Shown here: one piece after another, positions 14,617 through 21,668 of the stretch | Numbering within the stretch: the first letter of the stretch is position 1 | Layout: every line of letters begins with the position of its first letter | DNA from: an uncultured Eubacteriales bacterium | Lineage (GTDB): Bacteria; Bacillota; Clostridia; Oscillospirales; Acutalibacteraceae | Assembly: GCA_910580045.1 (NCBI GenBank) | Contig: CAJTXF010000031.1 | Location: 2,942-25,589 of the forward strand | Reading direction: 5' to 3' | DNA length: 22,648 bases | The notes under the pieces: model-generated | Databases searched by the model: none | Seen by the model: the letters and a program-made list of their open reading frames with translations, nothing else | Told to the model about the DNA's origin: nothing | Translations under genes and position numbers: made by a program

Positions 14617-14781
14617 GGGGCGTGTTCGCATAAGTTGAGTATGGGGATTTTGGAGCAGATTTTTGTCAGATTCAAGGGAAAAAATCGCAGGCGCACTTTT
14701 TGTACTTCAAGAATTTTTGCCGCGGAAGACGGCGAAAATCTGCCCCAAAAATGTGTGCGAACACTTATGTGAACACGCCCC
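14617..14781. mobile_element. MITE-like element B, 165 bp, directly upstream of the small membrane operon
   Basis: Ends are 19-bp inverted repeats with one mismatch: GGGGCGTGTTCGCATAAGT at 14617-14635, and the same with ACA for GCA from the right end at 14763-14781. A second inner pair (GCAGATTTT and AAAATCTGC) extends the fold. The interior shares GTCAGATTCAAGG and CGCGGAAGA with element A at 11370-11532. No coding capacity. Confidence 0.8.
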
Positions 14782-14825
14782 GGGTATTTGAATGATAGGG
14801 TATCCGGAAAAGGGCAGGATATGCG

Positions 14826-14874
14826 GACGCCTGACAGTAAGCCAATGGAAAATTTTGGCTTGCGGCCAGGCGTC
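14826..14874. repeat. 49-bp palindrome built from two GCCTGAC-type ends
   Basis: The two arms read GCCTGACAGTAAGCCAA and, reverse-complemented, GCCTGGCCGCAAGCCAA, around a short AT loop. The same end sequence (GCCTGACGGCAAGCCAA) begins the repeat at 16055. It lies 15 bases past the SpoIIP stop and may act as a terminator-like hairpin, although no T-tract follows on the minus strand. Confidence 0.7.
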
Positions 14875-14889
14875 TGCTCTCCCTTCCCC

Positions 14890-15993
14890 TCACTTCATTT
14901 CCCCCAGCGCCTCTGCCAGCACCTCACCCAGCAGCCGCCCGGTATACCTGGCCTCTGTCACTGTATTGACCTCTGTGCCCACCTCAATCAAAATGGAGCC
15001 CCTTGTGGCATTCATGTTGTACTTGCTGTTGGAAAACGTCATAGGCCGCATCAGCCCAGGGTACAACTCCTGAGCCTTTTCCTGCACCCGCAGCATCAGC
15101 CGCAGGTTCCACCGCCAGTCCGGAAAATCCCCCCAGCTGCCGTCCGCGTCACACCCGGCCAGCAGCATGGCCTGGGCCGCCTTTCTCCCCCCAATCTCCG
15201 CTGTGGGCTTATACTTCACCCCGTCCTCTGTGGTCATGGAGTCCCGGTGCAAATCAATGGTCACCTGTATCCCCGGATGCTCCTCCAGGTTCTTCTGGAT
15301 GACCTCCCAGGAGCGGTCGTACGAGCCATTGAACACGGTGTCATTCACGGTCTTGTCATGCACCACGCCGATTCCCCTGGCCTCCAGGGACTTTGCCAGC
15401 TCCTCTCCAGCCGCCACTACTCCCATATCCTGGTTCTGGGTGCGGGTGGCCATGTCTGTGTAGTAGAACCCAGGCGCGCTCAGAGAGTAGGCCTCTGAGG
15501 TGTGGGTGTGGTAAATAAGCACCTCCACGCTGCCGTCCCCCTTGATATGTATGTCCGGGTCCTCCAGCAGCTCTGCCGCCAAATCCGTGCCCGAGCCTGT
15601 GGAATCCCGCACATAGAAATTCCCCACCTGCTGGCCCCCGTCCAGCTGCACCTCCTCCACTGGGCCGCTGGGCCGCTTCGGGTCCGGGCTCACCGCTGCC
15701 CCGGGCAGCAAATCGCTGTGAAAGGGCACCACCCCGTCGTCCGGCAAGGTGTTTTCCTCTGTGGTCAGCAGTCCCTCTGTCCCCCAAACAGCAGGCGTGG
15801 CTGAGGGCGTGCTGCTGGGCTGGGGCTCTGCGGTCTCCCTGTCCTGCTGAGGCGATATGCCTGCCGCCAGCAGCAGGGCATCCCCCGCGCCGCTGGCAGC
15901 CCAGTGCTGCAGGCTGTCCGCCGCGCACCATACGCATACAGCGGCGCAGAGAAGGACAGCCAGGTTTTTTGTCAGACGAGAGAGACTTTTCAT
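14890..15993 (-). CDS. spoIIP: Stage II sporulation protein P (SpoIIP), engulfment peptidoglycan hydrolase
   Basis: A 367-residue membrane-anchored enzyme. In the family, SpoIIP works with SpoIID and SpoIIM at the septum in the mother cell, cutting septal peptidoglycan (amidase and endopeptidase) so that engulfment can proceed. Residues about 8-26 form the membrane anchor (LTKNLAVLLCAAVCVWCAA), then a Pro/Ser/Thr-rich linker to about 120. The catalytic domain follows, with VLIYHTHTSEAY (His162, His164, Glu167), TIDLHRDS (His249), SNSKYNMNATRGSILIEVGTEVNT. A GTG at 16002 lies upstream, but AAAGG eight bases before ATG 15993 supports the shorter start. Expected regulation is sigma-E, but I could not recognise a sigma-E promoter in the 60 bases between the start and the upstream repeat. 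Confidence 0.95.
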   Translation of the reverse strand: MKSLSRLTKNLAVLLCAAVCVWCAADSLQHWAASGAGDALLLAAGISPQQDRETAEPQPSSTPSATPAVWGTEGLLTTEENTLPDDGVVPFHSDLLPGAAVSPDPKRPSGPVEEVQLDGGQQVGNFYVRDSTGSGTDLAAELLEDPDIHIKGDGSVEVLIYHTHTSEAYSLSAPGFYYTDMATRTQNQDMGVVAAGEELAKSLEARGIGVVHDKTVNDTVFNGSYDRSWEVIQKNLEEHPGIQVTIDLHRDSMTTEDGVKYKPTAEIGGRKAAQAMLLAGCDADGSWGDFPDWRWNLRLMLRVQEKAQELYPGLMRPMTFSNSKYNMNATRGSILIEVGTEVNTVTEARYTGRLLGEVLAEALGEMK

Positions 15994-16054
15994 AGATAAC
16001 ACACCTTTCTTTTGAACTCAACGGGGAAAAAAGAAGCATAAAGAATACAGAAAC

Positions 16055-16153
16055 GCCTGACGGCAAGCCAACTCTACGCCCCTGGACCGCGCAGCTGGCT
16101 CGCCGCCAGGTACTGCTCCCCCCCCGAACCCCGGCCGGGGCTCCCCGTCAGGC
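16055..16153. repeat. 99-bp repeat with GCCTGACGG/CCGTCAGGC ends between spoIIP and citrate synthase
   Basis: Nine-base perfect inverted ends (16055-16063 and 16145-16153). Bases 16065-16093 match the reverse complement of 22614-22642 exactly over 29 bp. The interior is very GC-rich (CCCCCCCCGAACCCCGGCC). It lies between the divergent spoIIP and citrate synthase promoter regions. Confidence 0.8.
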
Positions 16154-16183
16154 TCTATACAAAAATTGTTTACAAAATATCTC

Positions 16184-16212
16184 TTGCGCCTTCCCAAGAA
16201 ATTTAGTATAAT
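16184..16212 (+). promoter_or_regulatory. Sigma-A-type promoter of citrate synthase
   Basis: TTGCGC (16184-16189), a 17-base spacer, and a perfect TATAAT (16207-16212), 55 bases before the ATG. AGGAG lies nine bases before the start codon. Confidence 0.85.
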
Positions 16213-16267
16213 AAAATCTATATATTAAAATCACAATGACTGTGAACAAAGAAAGGAGACCGACGCC

Positions 16268-17611
16268 ATGTCTATTTATTCCGAAATTCGGCCCGAGATT
16301 CAGTCTCTGGCCCAGCAATGTGTGGCCAACAGTCGAATTGAGCCTGAACTGTATACCAAATTCGACGTCAAGCGCGGACTGCGCGATTTGAACGGCAAGG
16401 GCGTACTTACCGGCCTCACCAACATCTCTGAAATCGTCTCCTCCAAGCTGGTGGACGGACAATCCGTCCCCTGCGACGGCAAGCTGTATTTCCGGGGTTA
16501 TGATGTGGAGGAGCTGGTCCGCCGCCAGCCCCAAACCGAGCATTTTGGCTATGAGCGCACAGCCTATCTGCTTCTGTTCGGCCAGCTGCCCGACGAGGAG
16601 CAGCTTCGGGACTTCTGCGGGCTGCTGTCCTTCTACCGCACCCTGCCCACCAGCTTTGTCCGGGATATTATTATGAAAGCTCCCAGCAGCGACATGATGA
16701 ACACCCTTGCCCGCAGCGTGCTCACCCTATATTCTTATGACGAGGACGCGGAAGATATTTCTATTCCCAATGTTTTGCGCCAGTGTATGCAGCTGATTGC
16801 CCTGTTCCCCCTGCTGTCAGTATATGGGTACCAGGCTTACCGGCACTATCACGACGGCCAGAGCCTGTTCATCCACCAGCCGGATTCCAAGCTCTCCACC
16901 GCGGAGAATATCCTGCGGATTCTGCGGCCGGACTGCCAGTATACCGCCCTGGAGGCCCAGGTGCTGGACATTGCCCTTATCCTCCACGCGGACCACGGCG
17001 GCGGCAACAACTCCACCTTTACCACCCACGTGGTCACCTCCTCGGGCACTGATACCTATTCCGCCATTGCGGCAGCTCTGGGCTCGCTCAAGGGCCCCAA
17101 GCACGGAGGCGCCAACATCAAGGTGGTGCAGATGTTTGAGGAAATCAAGGCCCAGATTAAGGACTGGAACGATGACGAGGAAATCTCCGCCTACTTATAC
17201 AAACTGCTGCACAAGGAGGCCTTTGACCGCTCCGGCCTGATTTACGGCATGGGCCATGCGGTGTACTCTATCTCTGACCCCCGTGCCAAGACCATGGCCC
17301 GGTTTGTGGAGGGCCTCTCCAGGGAGAAGGGCCGTACCGCCGAGTATCAGCTCTACCAGAACGTGGAGCGGCTGGCTGTGCAGGCCATCACCAAGGACCG
17401 GAAGATTTACAAGGGCGTGTCCGCCAACGTGGACTTTTACAGCGGGTTCATTTATAGTATGCTGGATTTGCCCATGGAGCTGTATACCCCTATTTTCGCT
17501 ATCTCCCGTATTGCCGGGTGGAGTGCCCACCGGATAGAAGAGCTGATTGGCGGCGGGAAGATTATTCGCCCCTCTTACAAGAGCGTACAGGAACACCGGG
17601 AGTTCCCGTAA
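16268..17611 (+). CDS. Citrate synthase
   Basis: A 447-residue citrate/2-methylcitrate synthase-family enzyme, condensing acetyl-CoA with oxaloacetate in the cytoplasm. The catalytic residues align with the family: His279 in GPKHGGAN, His330 in GMGHAVYSISDPRA and Asp389 in ANVDFYSGF; the oxaloacetate-binding HADHGGGNNSTF lies at 240-251. The C-terminus has the usual ISRIAGWSAHRIEE. The N-terminus (about 60 residues before GLTNISEI) is longer than in short Gram-positive CitZ enzymes and resembles other clostridial citrate synthases. It is a single-gene transcript with its own promoter and terminator. Converging on it is a leuC/leuD-type dehydratase block; in an anaerobe the likely role is the oxidative branch toward 2-oxoglutarate and glutamate. 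A distinct substrate cannot be excluded. Confidence 0.93.
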   Translation: MSIYSEIRPEIQSLAQQCVANSRIEPELYTKFDVKRGLRDLNGKGVLTGLTNISEIVSSKLVDGQSVPCDGKLYFRGYDVEELVRRQPQTEHFGYERTAYLLLFGQLPDEEQLRDFCGLLSFYRTLPTSFVRDIIMKAPSSDMMNTLARSVLTLYSYDEDAEDISIPNVLRQCMQLIALFPLLSVYGYQAYRHYHDGQSLFIHQPDSKLSTAENILRILRPDCQYTALEAQVLDIALILHADHGGGNNSTFTTHVVTSSGTDTYSAIAAALGSLKGPKHGGANIKVVQMFEEIKAQIKDWNDDEEISAYLYKLLHKEAFDRSGLIYGMGHAVYSISDPRAKTMARFVEGLSREKGRTAEYQLYQNVERLAVQAITKDRKIYKGVSANVDFYSGFIYSMLDLPMELYTPIFAISRIAGWSAHRIEELIGGGKIIRPSYKSVQEHREFP

Positions 17612-17623
17612 AAAAGCCAAAAA

Positions 17624-17665
17624 GGCACAAAAAAAGGCCCCCTTTCGGGGGTCTTTTCTTGTGCC
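17624..17665 (+). terminator. Terminator between citrate synthase and the CCG-domain gene (bidirectional)
   Basis: A long hairpin: GGCACAA, an A-rich segment and GGCCCCC pair with GGGGGTC, a T-rich segment and TTGTGCC around a TTTC loop. A-rich and T-rich sides mean that it can end transcripts from both converging genes. Confidence 0.85.
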
Positions 17666-17679
17666 GCCATCCTGCGCTG

Positions 17680-18315
17680 TCAGGCGGTTTCCATCAGCAG
17701 CTCCATCAAATGCACCGCCTTGCCCCCTGCTGTCTCTATCCCCAGCTTGCACCGGTTACAATAACACAGCACCGGCAATCCGCCGTGCTTCTCCAGCTGC
17801 TCTGCAAAAATCACCCTCTGCTCCTCCTCCGGAAACTGATACAGCGGCACACCCGGCCGGGCGTTCACCAAATCCGCTGCCTCCGGCCGCTCTGGCGCAA
17901 AGTGGAGGTTTCCGCAGTAGTCGGCCTGCTCCCGGTTCCTGGAAATCTCCCGCACCGCGACGCCCATTTTACTCAGCAGGCTGCGCACTGCCCGATGAAT
18001 CTCCGGGTGTTCCCTATCCCGCCAGCAGTCCTGCACGCTCACTGCAAGCCCGCTGTAATCGGGCAAAACAAAGCCCGCCTCCCTGTCCAGCCACACGAAC
18101 AGGTTCTCCGGAACCAGCTGGGGGAAGCGCTCCTCCAAAACCTCCCGGCAGGCTTGACAGAAATACAGCGCCCGCTCGCCCGCAGGGTATTCCTTTTTAT
18201 CCGTGCGGCAGCAGCCCGCCGCGGGCATTTGCTCCCGCAGCAGCGCCCGGAGCTTTTTGGCAGCCTGAGGGCTGGCTTTGGTAAAATTGCAGCTGGGAAA
18301 ATAGATGTCCCCCAT
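17680..18315 (-). CDS. CCG-domain (heterodisulfide reductase subunit B-like) cysteine-rich protein
   Basis: A 211-residue cysteine-rich protein resembling HdrB/CCG-domain proteins, which bind unusual Fe-S clusters or zinc in electron-transfer complexes. The first half has Cys9 (FPSCNF), the pair Cys35-Cys36 and Cys53xxCys56 (FCQACREV). The second half has Cys97, a single Cys134 where a CC pair would be expected (DYCGNL), and Cys184, Cys186 and Cys189 (LCYCNRCKLG), so the second CCG copy is degenerate. It has no membrane segment. AAGGAGG lies eight bases before ATG 18315, and it starts three bases after the leuD stop, so it is co-transcribed with leuD. Its partner is unknown; a link to cluster supply or electron flow for the Fe-S dehydratase is an inference only. 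Confidence 0.75.
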   Translation of the reverse strand: MGDIYFPSCNFTKASPQAAKKLRALLREQMPAAGCCRTDKKEYPAGERALYFCQACREVLEERFPQLVPENLFVWLDREAGFVLPDYSGLAVSVQDCWRDREHPEIHRAVRSLLSKMGVAVREISRNREQADYCGNLHFAPERPEAADLVNARPGVPLYQFPEEEQRVIFAEQLEKHGGLPVLCYCNRCKLGIETAGGKAVHLMELLMETA

Positions 18316-18318
18316 GGC

Positions 18319-18804
18319 TCAGCCCTCCTTGATGGACTCCAGCAGCCCGCCGCTCTGGATGATTTTCTGAATCGAGGCAGGAAAGGGCTGGGCCTGATAG
18401 CGCTTGCCCGTGGTCTCGTCTGTGATAAGCCCGCTGTCAAAGTCCACGCTCACCACGTCCCCAGGCTGAATCTCCTCCGCGGCCTCCGGGCACTCCAAAA
18501 TGGGGAACCCGATGTTGATGGAGTTCCGGTAGAAAATGCGGGCAAAGGTCTTGGCAATCACGCAGGAGACCTCAGACGCCTTGAGGGCAATGGGCGCGTG
18601 CTCCCGGGAGGAGCCGCAGCCAAAGTTCTTCCCAGCCACCACCACATCGCCAGGCTTCACATTCTTCACAAAATCCTTGTCAATATCCTCCATACAGTGG
18701 CTGGCCAGCTCCGCGTGGGAGGCAGTGTTCAGATAGCGGGCAGGGATAATAACGTCCGTGTTCACGTCATCGCCATACTTGTGTACTGTGCCTTTTGCGT
18801 TCAT
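18319..18804 (-). CDS. leuD: 3-isopropylmalate dehydratase small subunit
   Basis: A 161-residue swivel-domain subunit that pairs with LeuC to convert 2-isopropylmalate to 3-isopropylmalate in leucine biosynthesis. It has the full family pattern: DDVNTDVIIPARYLNT near the start, VVAGKNFGCGSSREHAPIALK in the middle, and AKTFARIFYRNSINIGFPILE. The YLNT loop is the form I associate with isopropylmalate substrates in Firmicutes rather than homoaconitate, but this is not decisive. The frame is open to 18825, but AGGAG ten bases before ATG 18804 and the normal family length favour the shorter start. In most genomes leuD follows leuC directly; here a cupin gene and a 663-bp repeat element lie between them. 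No leuB is seen in this window. Confidence 0.94.
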   Translation of the reverse strand: MNAKGTVHKYGDDVNTDVIIPARYLNTASHAELASHCMEDIDKDFVKNVKPGDVVVAGKNFGCGSSREHAPIALKASEVSCVIAKTFARIFYRNSINIGFPILECPEAAEEIQPGDVVSVDFDSGLITDETTGKRYQAQPFPASIQKIIQSGGLLESIKEG

Positions 18805-18840
18805 ATCGCTCGTACTCCTTTTCATAATGCAAATTTAGGT

Positions 18841-19314
18841 TCATTCATCTTTATAATAATCCACCGCGTCCTCTTCCAGGAACACCTTGTTCACGTCCCG
18901 GCCCCACAGTCCGATTTTCCGGGAGTCCGGGTAAACGGCGGCGTCCAGAGGGTTCTGGGTGTCGAAGTCCGCGTAGATAAGGTTCTCCGCTCCGGTGTTG
19001 GTGAGCTTGTGGGCCCCGCCCGGCTCAGCTGGGAAAAAGAGCAGTTCCCCTGCTGACACAGAGCGTTCCCCCTGGGGGGTGCGGAGGGTCCCGGTGCCGC
19101 TGAGGATGAAGAAGACTTCCTCGTTTTGGAGATGATAGTGGTAGGGATAAGCGGCCTTGCCAGGCGGGATTTCATAGACGCTGACCACACATTGACGTGC
19201 CTGGCCGATTTGGATAAATTTCCGGCGGAAGTATTCGCAGCTGCCGGGGCCGGTTTTGTGGTGAGCTTCCAGTTGGCTCCAGTTGGCGGAGAGGGGGGAT
19301 TTAAGCGGCTCCAT
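18841..19314 (-). CDS. Cupin-domain protein inside the leuC-leuD interval
   Basis: A 157-residue cupin barrel with metal ligands in the motif YPYHYHLQNEEVFFILSGTG (His59, His61, Glu65/66) and His102 in PGGAHKLTNTG. This is the mannose-6-phosphate-isomerase/quercetinase-like cupin pattern, but the substrate is unknown. The last 30 residues (RDVNKVFLEEDAVDYYKDE) follow the barrel. AGGAGG lies eight bases before ATG 19314, so it has an independent and strong ribosome binding site. It sits 36 bases before the leuD start on the same strand and 34 bases after the end of the large fold-back element, so leuD probably shares its transcript. Its placement between leuC and leuD is unusual, and there is no evident role in leucine synthesis. 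Confidence 0.88.
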   Translation of the reverse strand: MEPLKSPLSANWSQLEAHHKTGPGSCEYFRRKFIQIGQARQCVVSVYEIPPGKAAYPYHYHLQNEEVFFILSGTGTLRTPQGERSVSAGELLFFPAEPGGAHKLTNTGAENLIYADFDTQNPLDAAVYPDSRKIGLWGRDVNKVFLEEDAVDYYKDE

Positions 19315-19536
19315 TGGGAGGACCTCCTGTGTGTAGGTAAGAGCAAAGGCCTGACGGCTCGGGGCACAGAGCTTGCTCCAAGCAGCGAGTCAGAGGCGGA
19401 AGGAAAGTTTTCGTCCACCTTTTTCAAAAGGTGGCAGGGGTTTGGGGGTGAGCGCGTGCCAGTGGCACGCAAGCTGCGAACCGACCGAGTCGGCAGACGA
19501 GACTCAAAGCCCCACGGTCTTGCCCTTGACCTTCCA

Positions 19537-19616
19537 GGCGGCGCTCACAGAGAAAGGGGCGAGGCAGTACGCCAGACGGCCCGCCCGAGTCAGTACGTAG
19601 AACCAGGAGCGCCGCC
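19537..19616 (+). repeat. 80-bp module, left copy, with its own 10-bp inverted ends
   Basis: Begins GGCGGCGCTC and ends GAGCGCCGCC, which are perfect reverse complements. It aligns without gaps to the reverse complement of 19843-19922 with about 66 of 80 bases identical, including ACGGCCCGCC and CAGTACGT. Confidence 0.85.
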
Positions 19617-19767
19617 AAAGATGCCGGTCGCGCGAATCTTGAGCCGCAGGCCGTCTGTAGGAGCGTGGCGGCCCTAGGCCTAACCGTTAGCTCCCGTTTT
19701 CTGAATACAGCGGCATCTATCGGGAACGCCTAGCCTCCCAACGTGGGTGCAGTGCGTCCGCCTCTCT

Positions 19768-19804
19768 CCGAAAGTTAGGAAAGCGGGGCTTTCCTAACTT
19801 TCGG
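19768..19804. repeat. Perfect 16-bp hairpin near the centre of the fold-back
   Basis: CCGAAAGTTAGGAAAG pairs with CTTTCCTAACTTTCGG around the loop CGGGG. No T-tract follows on either strand, so it is not a standard terminator. Confidence 0.85.
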
Positions 19805-19842
19805 AATCTTGCTGTGTGCTGCGGCTTGAGGGCGTTTCTGGG

Positions 19843-19922
19843 GGCGGCGCTCAGAGTGCCACGTACTGGCTCAGGCGGGCCGTCTGTCGTTCTGCCTCGC
19901 TCTGTTCTCTTGGAGCGCCGCC
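19843..19922 (-). repeat. 80-bp module, right (inverted) copy
   Basis: The inverted partner of 19537-19616. It has the same perfect 10-bp ends, GGCGGCGCTC and GAGCGCCGCC. Differences from the left copy are scattered substitutions, with no length change. Confidence 0.85.
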
Positions 19923-20019
19923 CTCTAAGGGCAAGACCTTGGGGGCGCTGCCCCCAAACCCCTGCCAGGGGGCAAGCCCCCCTGGACCCCGGGATGGGCT
20001 CACCGTCAGGCTGGCTTTA

Positions 20020-21279
20020 TTACAGCTTCGCCGGGTCTGTCAGATACCCGGTCAGGGCACTGGCCGCGGCCACCGCCGGGCTGGAGAGCACCACCTCGGA
20101 ATCCACATGGCCCATACGGCCCACAAAGTTCCGGTTGGTGGTGGACACGGCCCGCTCCCCCTCAGCCAGGATGCCCATATACCCGCCCAGGCAGGGCCCG
20201 CAGGTGGGCGTGCTGAACACAGCCCCAGCCTCCACAAAGATTTCAGCCAGGCCCTCCCGGATGCACTGGAGGTACACCTCCTGGGTGGCGGGAATCACAA
20301 TGCAGCGCACATTCTTGGCCACCTTCCTGCCCTTCATAATCTGGGCCGCGATGCGCATATCGCTGATGCGCCCATTGGTGCAGGAGCCAATCACGCTCTG
20401 GTCAATTTTCACGTCGCTGACTTCCTCAATAACGCGGGTGTTCTCCGGCAGATGGGGCATGGAGACTGTGGGCCGCAGGGCGGAAAGGTCAATGGTCACC
20501 GTGCGCTCGTACACCGCGTCCGAATCAGGCTCATAAATCTTTACCTCGCCCTGGTACCTATCCTTGCAGTAAGCCAGGGTCTTCTCGTCCACAGGGAAGA
20601 TGCCGTTCTTGGCCCCGGCCTCAATAGCCATGTTGGCGATAGTAAACCGGTCGTCCATGCTGAGGGCGCTGACCCCCTCCCCGGTGAATTCCAGGGACTG
20701 GTACAGGGCCCCGTCCACGCCGATTTCCCCAATCAGGTGGAGAATCACGTCCTTGCCGCAGACAAAGCCTGTGGGCTTGCCAATGAGCTCCACCTTGATG
20801 GCAGAGGGCACCTTGAACCAGAGCCTGCCGGTAATCATGGCAGCGCACATGTCCGTGGAGCCCACCCCCGTAGAAAAGGCCCCCAGAGCCCCGTAAGTGC
20901 AGGTGTGGGAGTCAGCCCCCACGCAGGCGCAGCCCGGGCCCACCAGGCCCTTCTCGGGCAGCAGGGCGTGTTCTATGCCCATCTGGCCCACGTCAAAGAA
21001 GTTGGTGATGTTGTACTTGTCCGCAAACTGGCGGGTCTGCTTGCACTGCTGGGCAGCCTTGATGTCCTTGTTGGGGGCAAAGTGATCCAGCACCAGGGCA
21101 ATCTTGTCCTTGTGGAACACGCTGCTTGCCCCGCACTTCTCGAACTCGTTGATAGCCACTGGGGACGTGATGTCATTGCCCAGCACCATGTCCAGGCTGG
21201 CCTCAATCAGCTGGCCAGGCTCCACCTTATCCAGGCCCGCGTGGGCAGCGAGAATCTTTTGAGTCATTGTCATTGGCAT
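20020..21279 (-). CDS. leuC: 3-isopropylmalate dehydratase large subunit
   Basis: A 419-residue aconitase-superfamily large subunit carrying the catalytic [4Fe-4S] cluster, partner of LeuD in leucine synthesis. The cluster ligands are Cys300 (IGSCTNGR), Cys360 and Cys363 (TPTCGPCLGG). Other family motifs are VLDHFAPN (about 63-70), GADSHTCTYGALGAF (about 121-135) and NRNFVGRMGH near the end. The length and motifs match the shorter, archaeal/clostridial-type LeuC/HacA group of about 420 residues, so homoaconitase or a related hydro-lyase activity is an alternative. AAAGGAGG lies seven bases before ATG 21279. Downstream the transcript would run straight into the 663-bp fold-back before reaching the cupin gene and leuD. 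Upstream lies a minisatellite. Confidence 0.94.
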   Translation of the reverse strand: MPMTMTQKILAAHAGLDKVEPGQLIEASLDMVLGNDITSPVAINEFEKCGASSVFHKDKIALVLDHFAPNKDIKAAQQCKQTRQFADKYNITNFFDVGQMGIEHALLPEKGLVGPGCACVGADSHTCTYGALGAFSTGVGSTDMCAAMITGRLWFKVPSAIKVELIGKPTGFVCGKDVILHLIGEIGVDGALYQSLEFTGEGVSALSMDDRFTIANMAIEAGAKNGIFPVDEKTLAYCKDRYQGEVKIYEPDSDAVYERTVTIDLSALRPTVSMPHLPENTRVIEEVSDVKIDQSVIGSCTNGRISDMRIAAQIMKGRKVAKNVRCIVIPATQEVYLQCIREGLAEIFVEAGAVFSTPTCGPCLGGYMGILAEGERAVSTTNRNFVGRMGHVDSEVVLSSPAVAAASALTGYLTDPAKL

Positions 21280-21463
21280 GTTGGTTCCTCCTTTGAAATA
21301 CCTCTTGTGAATATATGCTTTTCTTCCGGGCCAAAACCGGGGGAGCAGAGCGCGTCCCAGATTCAGGCCCGGCCATACCTATCAAAAGCAAACCGTCCAG
21401 CCAGCCCCCTGGGGGGCTTTGGGGGGCGTCTTTGTCTTTTTTATGTCTTATTCTTTATATGTC
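21280..21463. other. leuC leader region
   Basis: On the minus strand a poor -35-like TCGACA (21460-21465, at the array edge) is followed after 16 bases by TAAAAA (21438-21443); this promoter guess is weak. The leader has a GC hairpin near 21400-21420 (AGCCCC with GGGGCT). I see no T-box sequence and no run of leucine codons that would suggest attenuation. Confidence 0.3.
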
Positions 21464-21583
21464 GAACGTTTTGGGGAACGTTTTGGGGAACGCTTTGGGG
21501 AACGCTTTGGGGAACGTTTTAGGGAACGCTTTGGGGAACGTTTTAGGGAACGTTTTAGGGAACGTTTTGGGGAACGTTTTCAG
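21464..21583. repeat. Ten-copy 12-bp minisatellite (GAACGTTTTGGG) upstream of leuC
   Basis: Ten uninterrupted 12-bp units start at 21464. Variants differ only at two positions: C for T (GAACGCTTTGGG, units 3, 4 and 6) and A for G (GAACGTTTTAGG, units 5, 7 and 8). The last unit ends CAG in place of GGG. The unit length is a multiple of three, so all frames stay open through it (for example repeating Glu-Arg-Phe-Gly on the plus strand and Pro-Lys-Thr-Phe on the minus), but no ribosome binding site accompanies any of them. Confidence 0.95.
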
Positions 21584-21668
21584 CACGGTTCTGCTCTGCT
21601 TTCCCCAGCGCAAAGCTCTGTTCCCCGCAGAACTCCGGGGGAATTTGGGTACTGCTTTTAGTGGGGAT

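Larger units (their letters stand above)
19349..20011. mobile_element. 663-bp concentric fold-back element between leuC and the cupin gene
   Basis: Several nested inverted pairs lie in order around one centre: GCCTGACGG (19349-19357) with 20003-20011; GGCAGGGGTTTGGGGG (19433-19448) with 19951-19966; GGTCTTGCCCTT (19516-19527) with 19927-19938; 80-bp modules (19537-19616 with 19843-19922); and GCCGCAG (19643-19649) with 19819-19825. A perfect 16-bp hairpin at 19768-19804 sits inside. The left arm contains the 30-bp core shared with bases 18-47 and extra small palindromes near 19450-19490 absent from the right arm. No open frame in it has a ribosome binding site or family resemblance. The right end is nine bases from the leuC stop codon. 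Confidence 0.85.

Noticed and set aside
14826..14874. Rho-independent terminator of spoIIP
   Set aside because: The hairpin is strong, but no T-tract follows on the minus strand and its arms match the ends of a repeat family, so it is listed as a repeat.
19126..19677. Plus-strand protein running through the left arm of the fold-back element
   Set aside because: It begins antisense to the cupin gene and continues into inverted-repeat sequence; nothing in it resembles a protein family.
21280..21463. T-box or leucine attenuator before leuC
   Set aside because: No T-box sequence, no leader peptide with leucine codons, and no terminator with a T-tract was found.
21464..21583. CRISPR array
   Set aside because: The 12-bp units are contiguous with no spacers, and no cas gene is present.
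21419..21661. Repeat protein with Glu-Arg-Phe-Gly units encoded across the minisatellite
   Set aside because: No ribosome binding site precedes any start, no promoter is visible on that strand, and all frames stay open simply because the unit is 12 bp.
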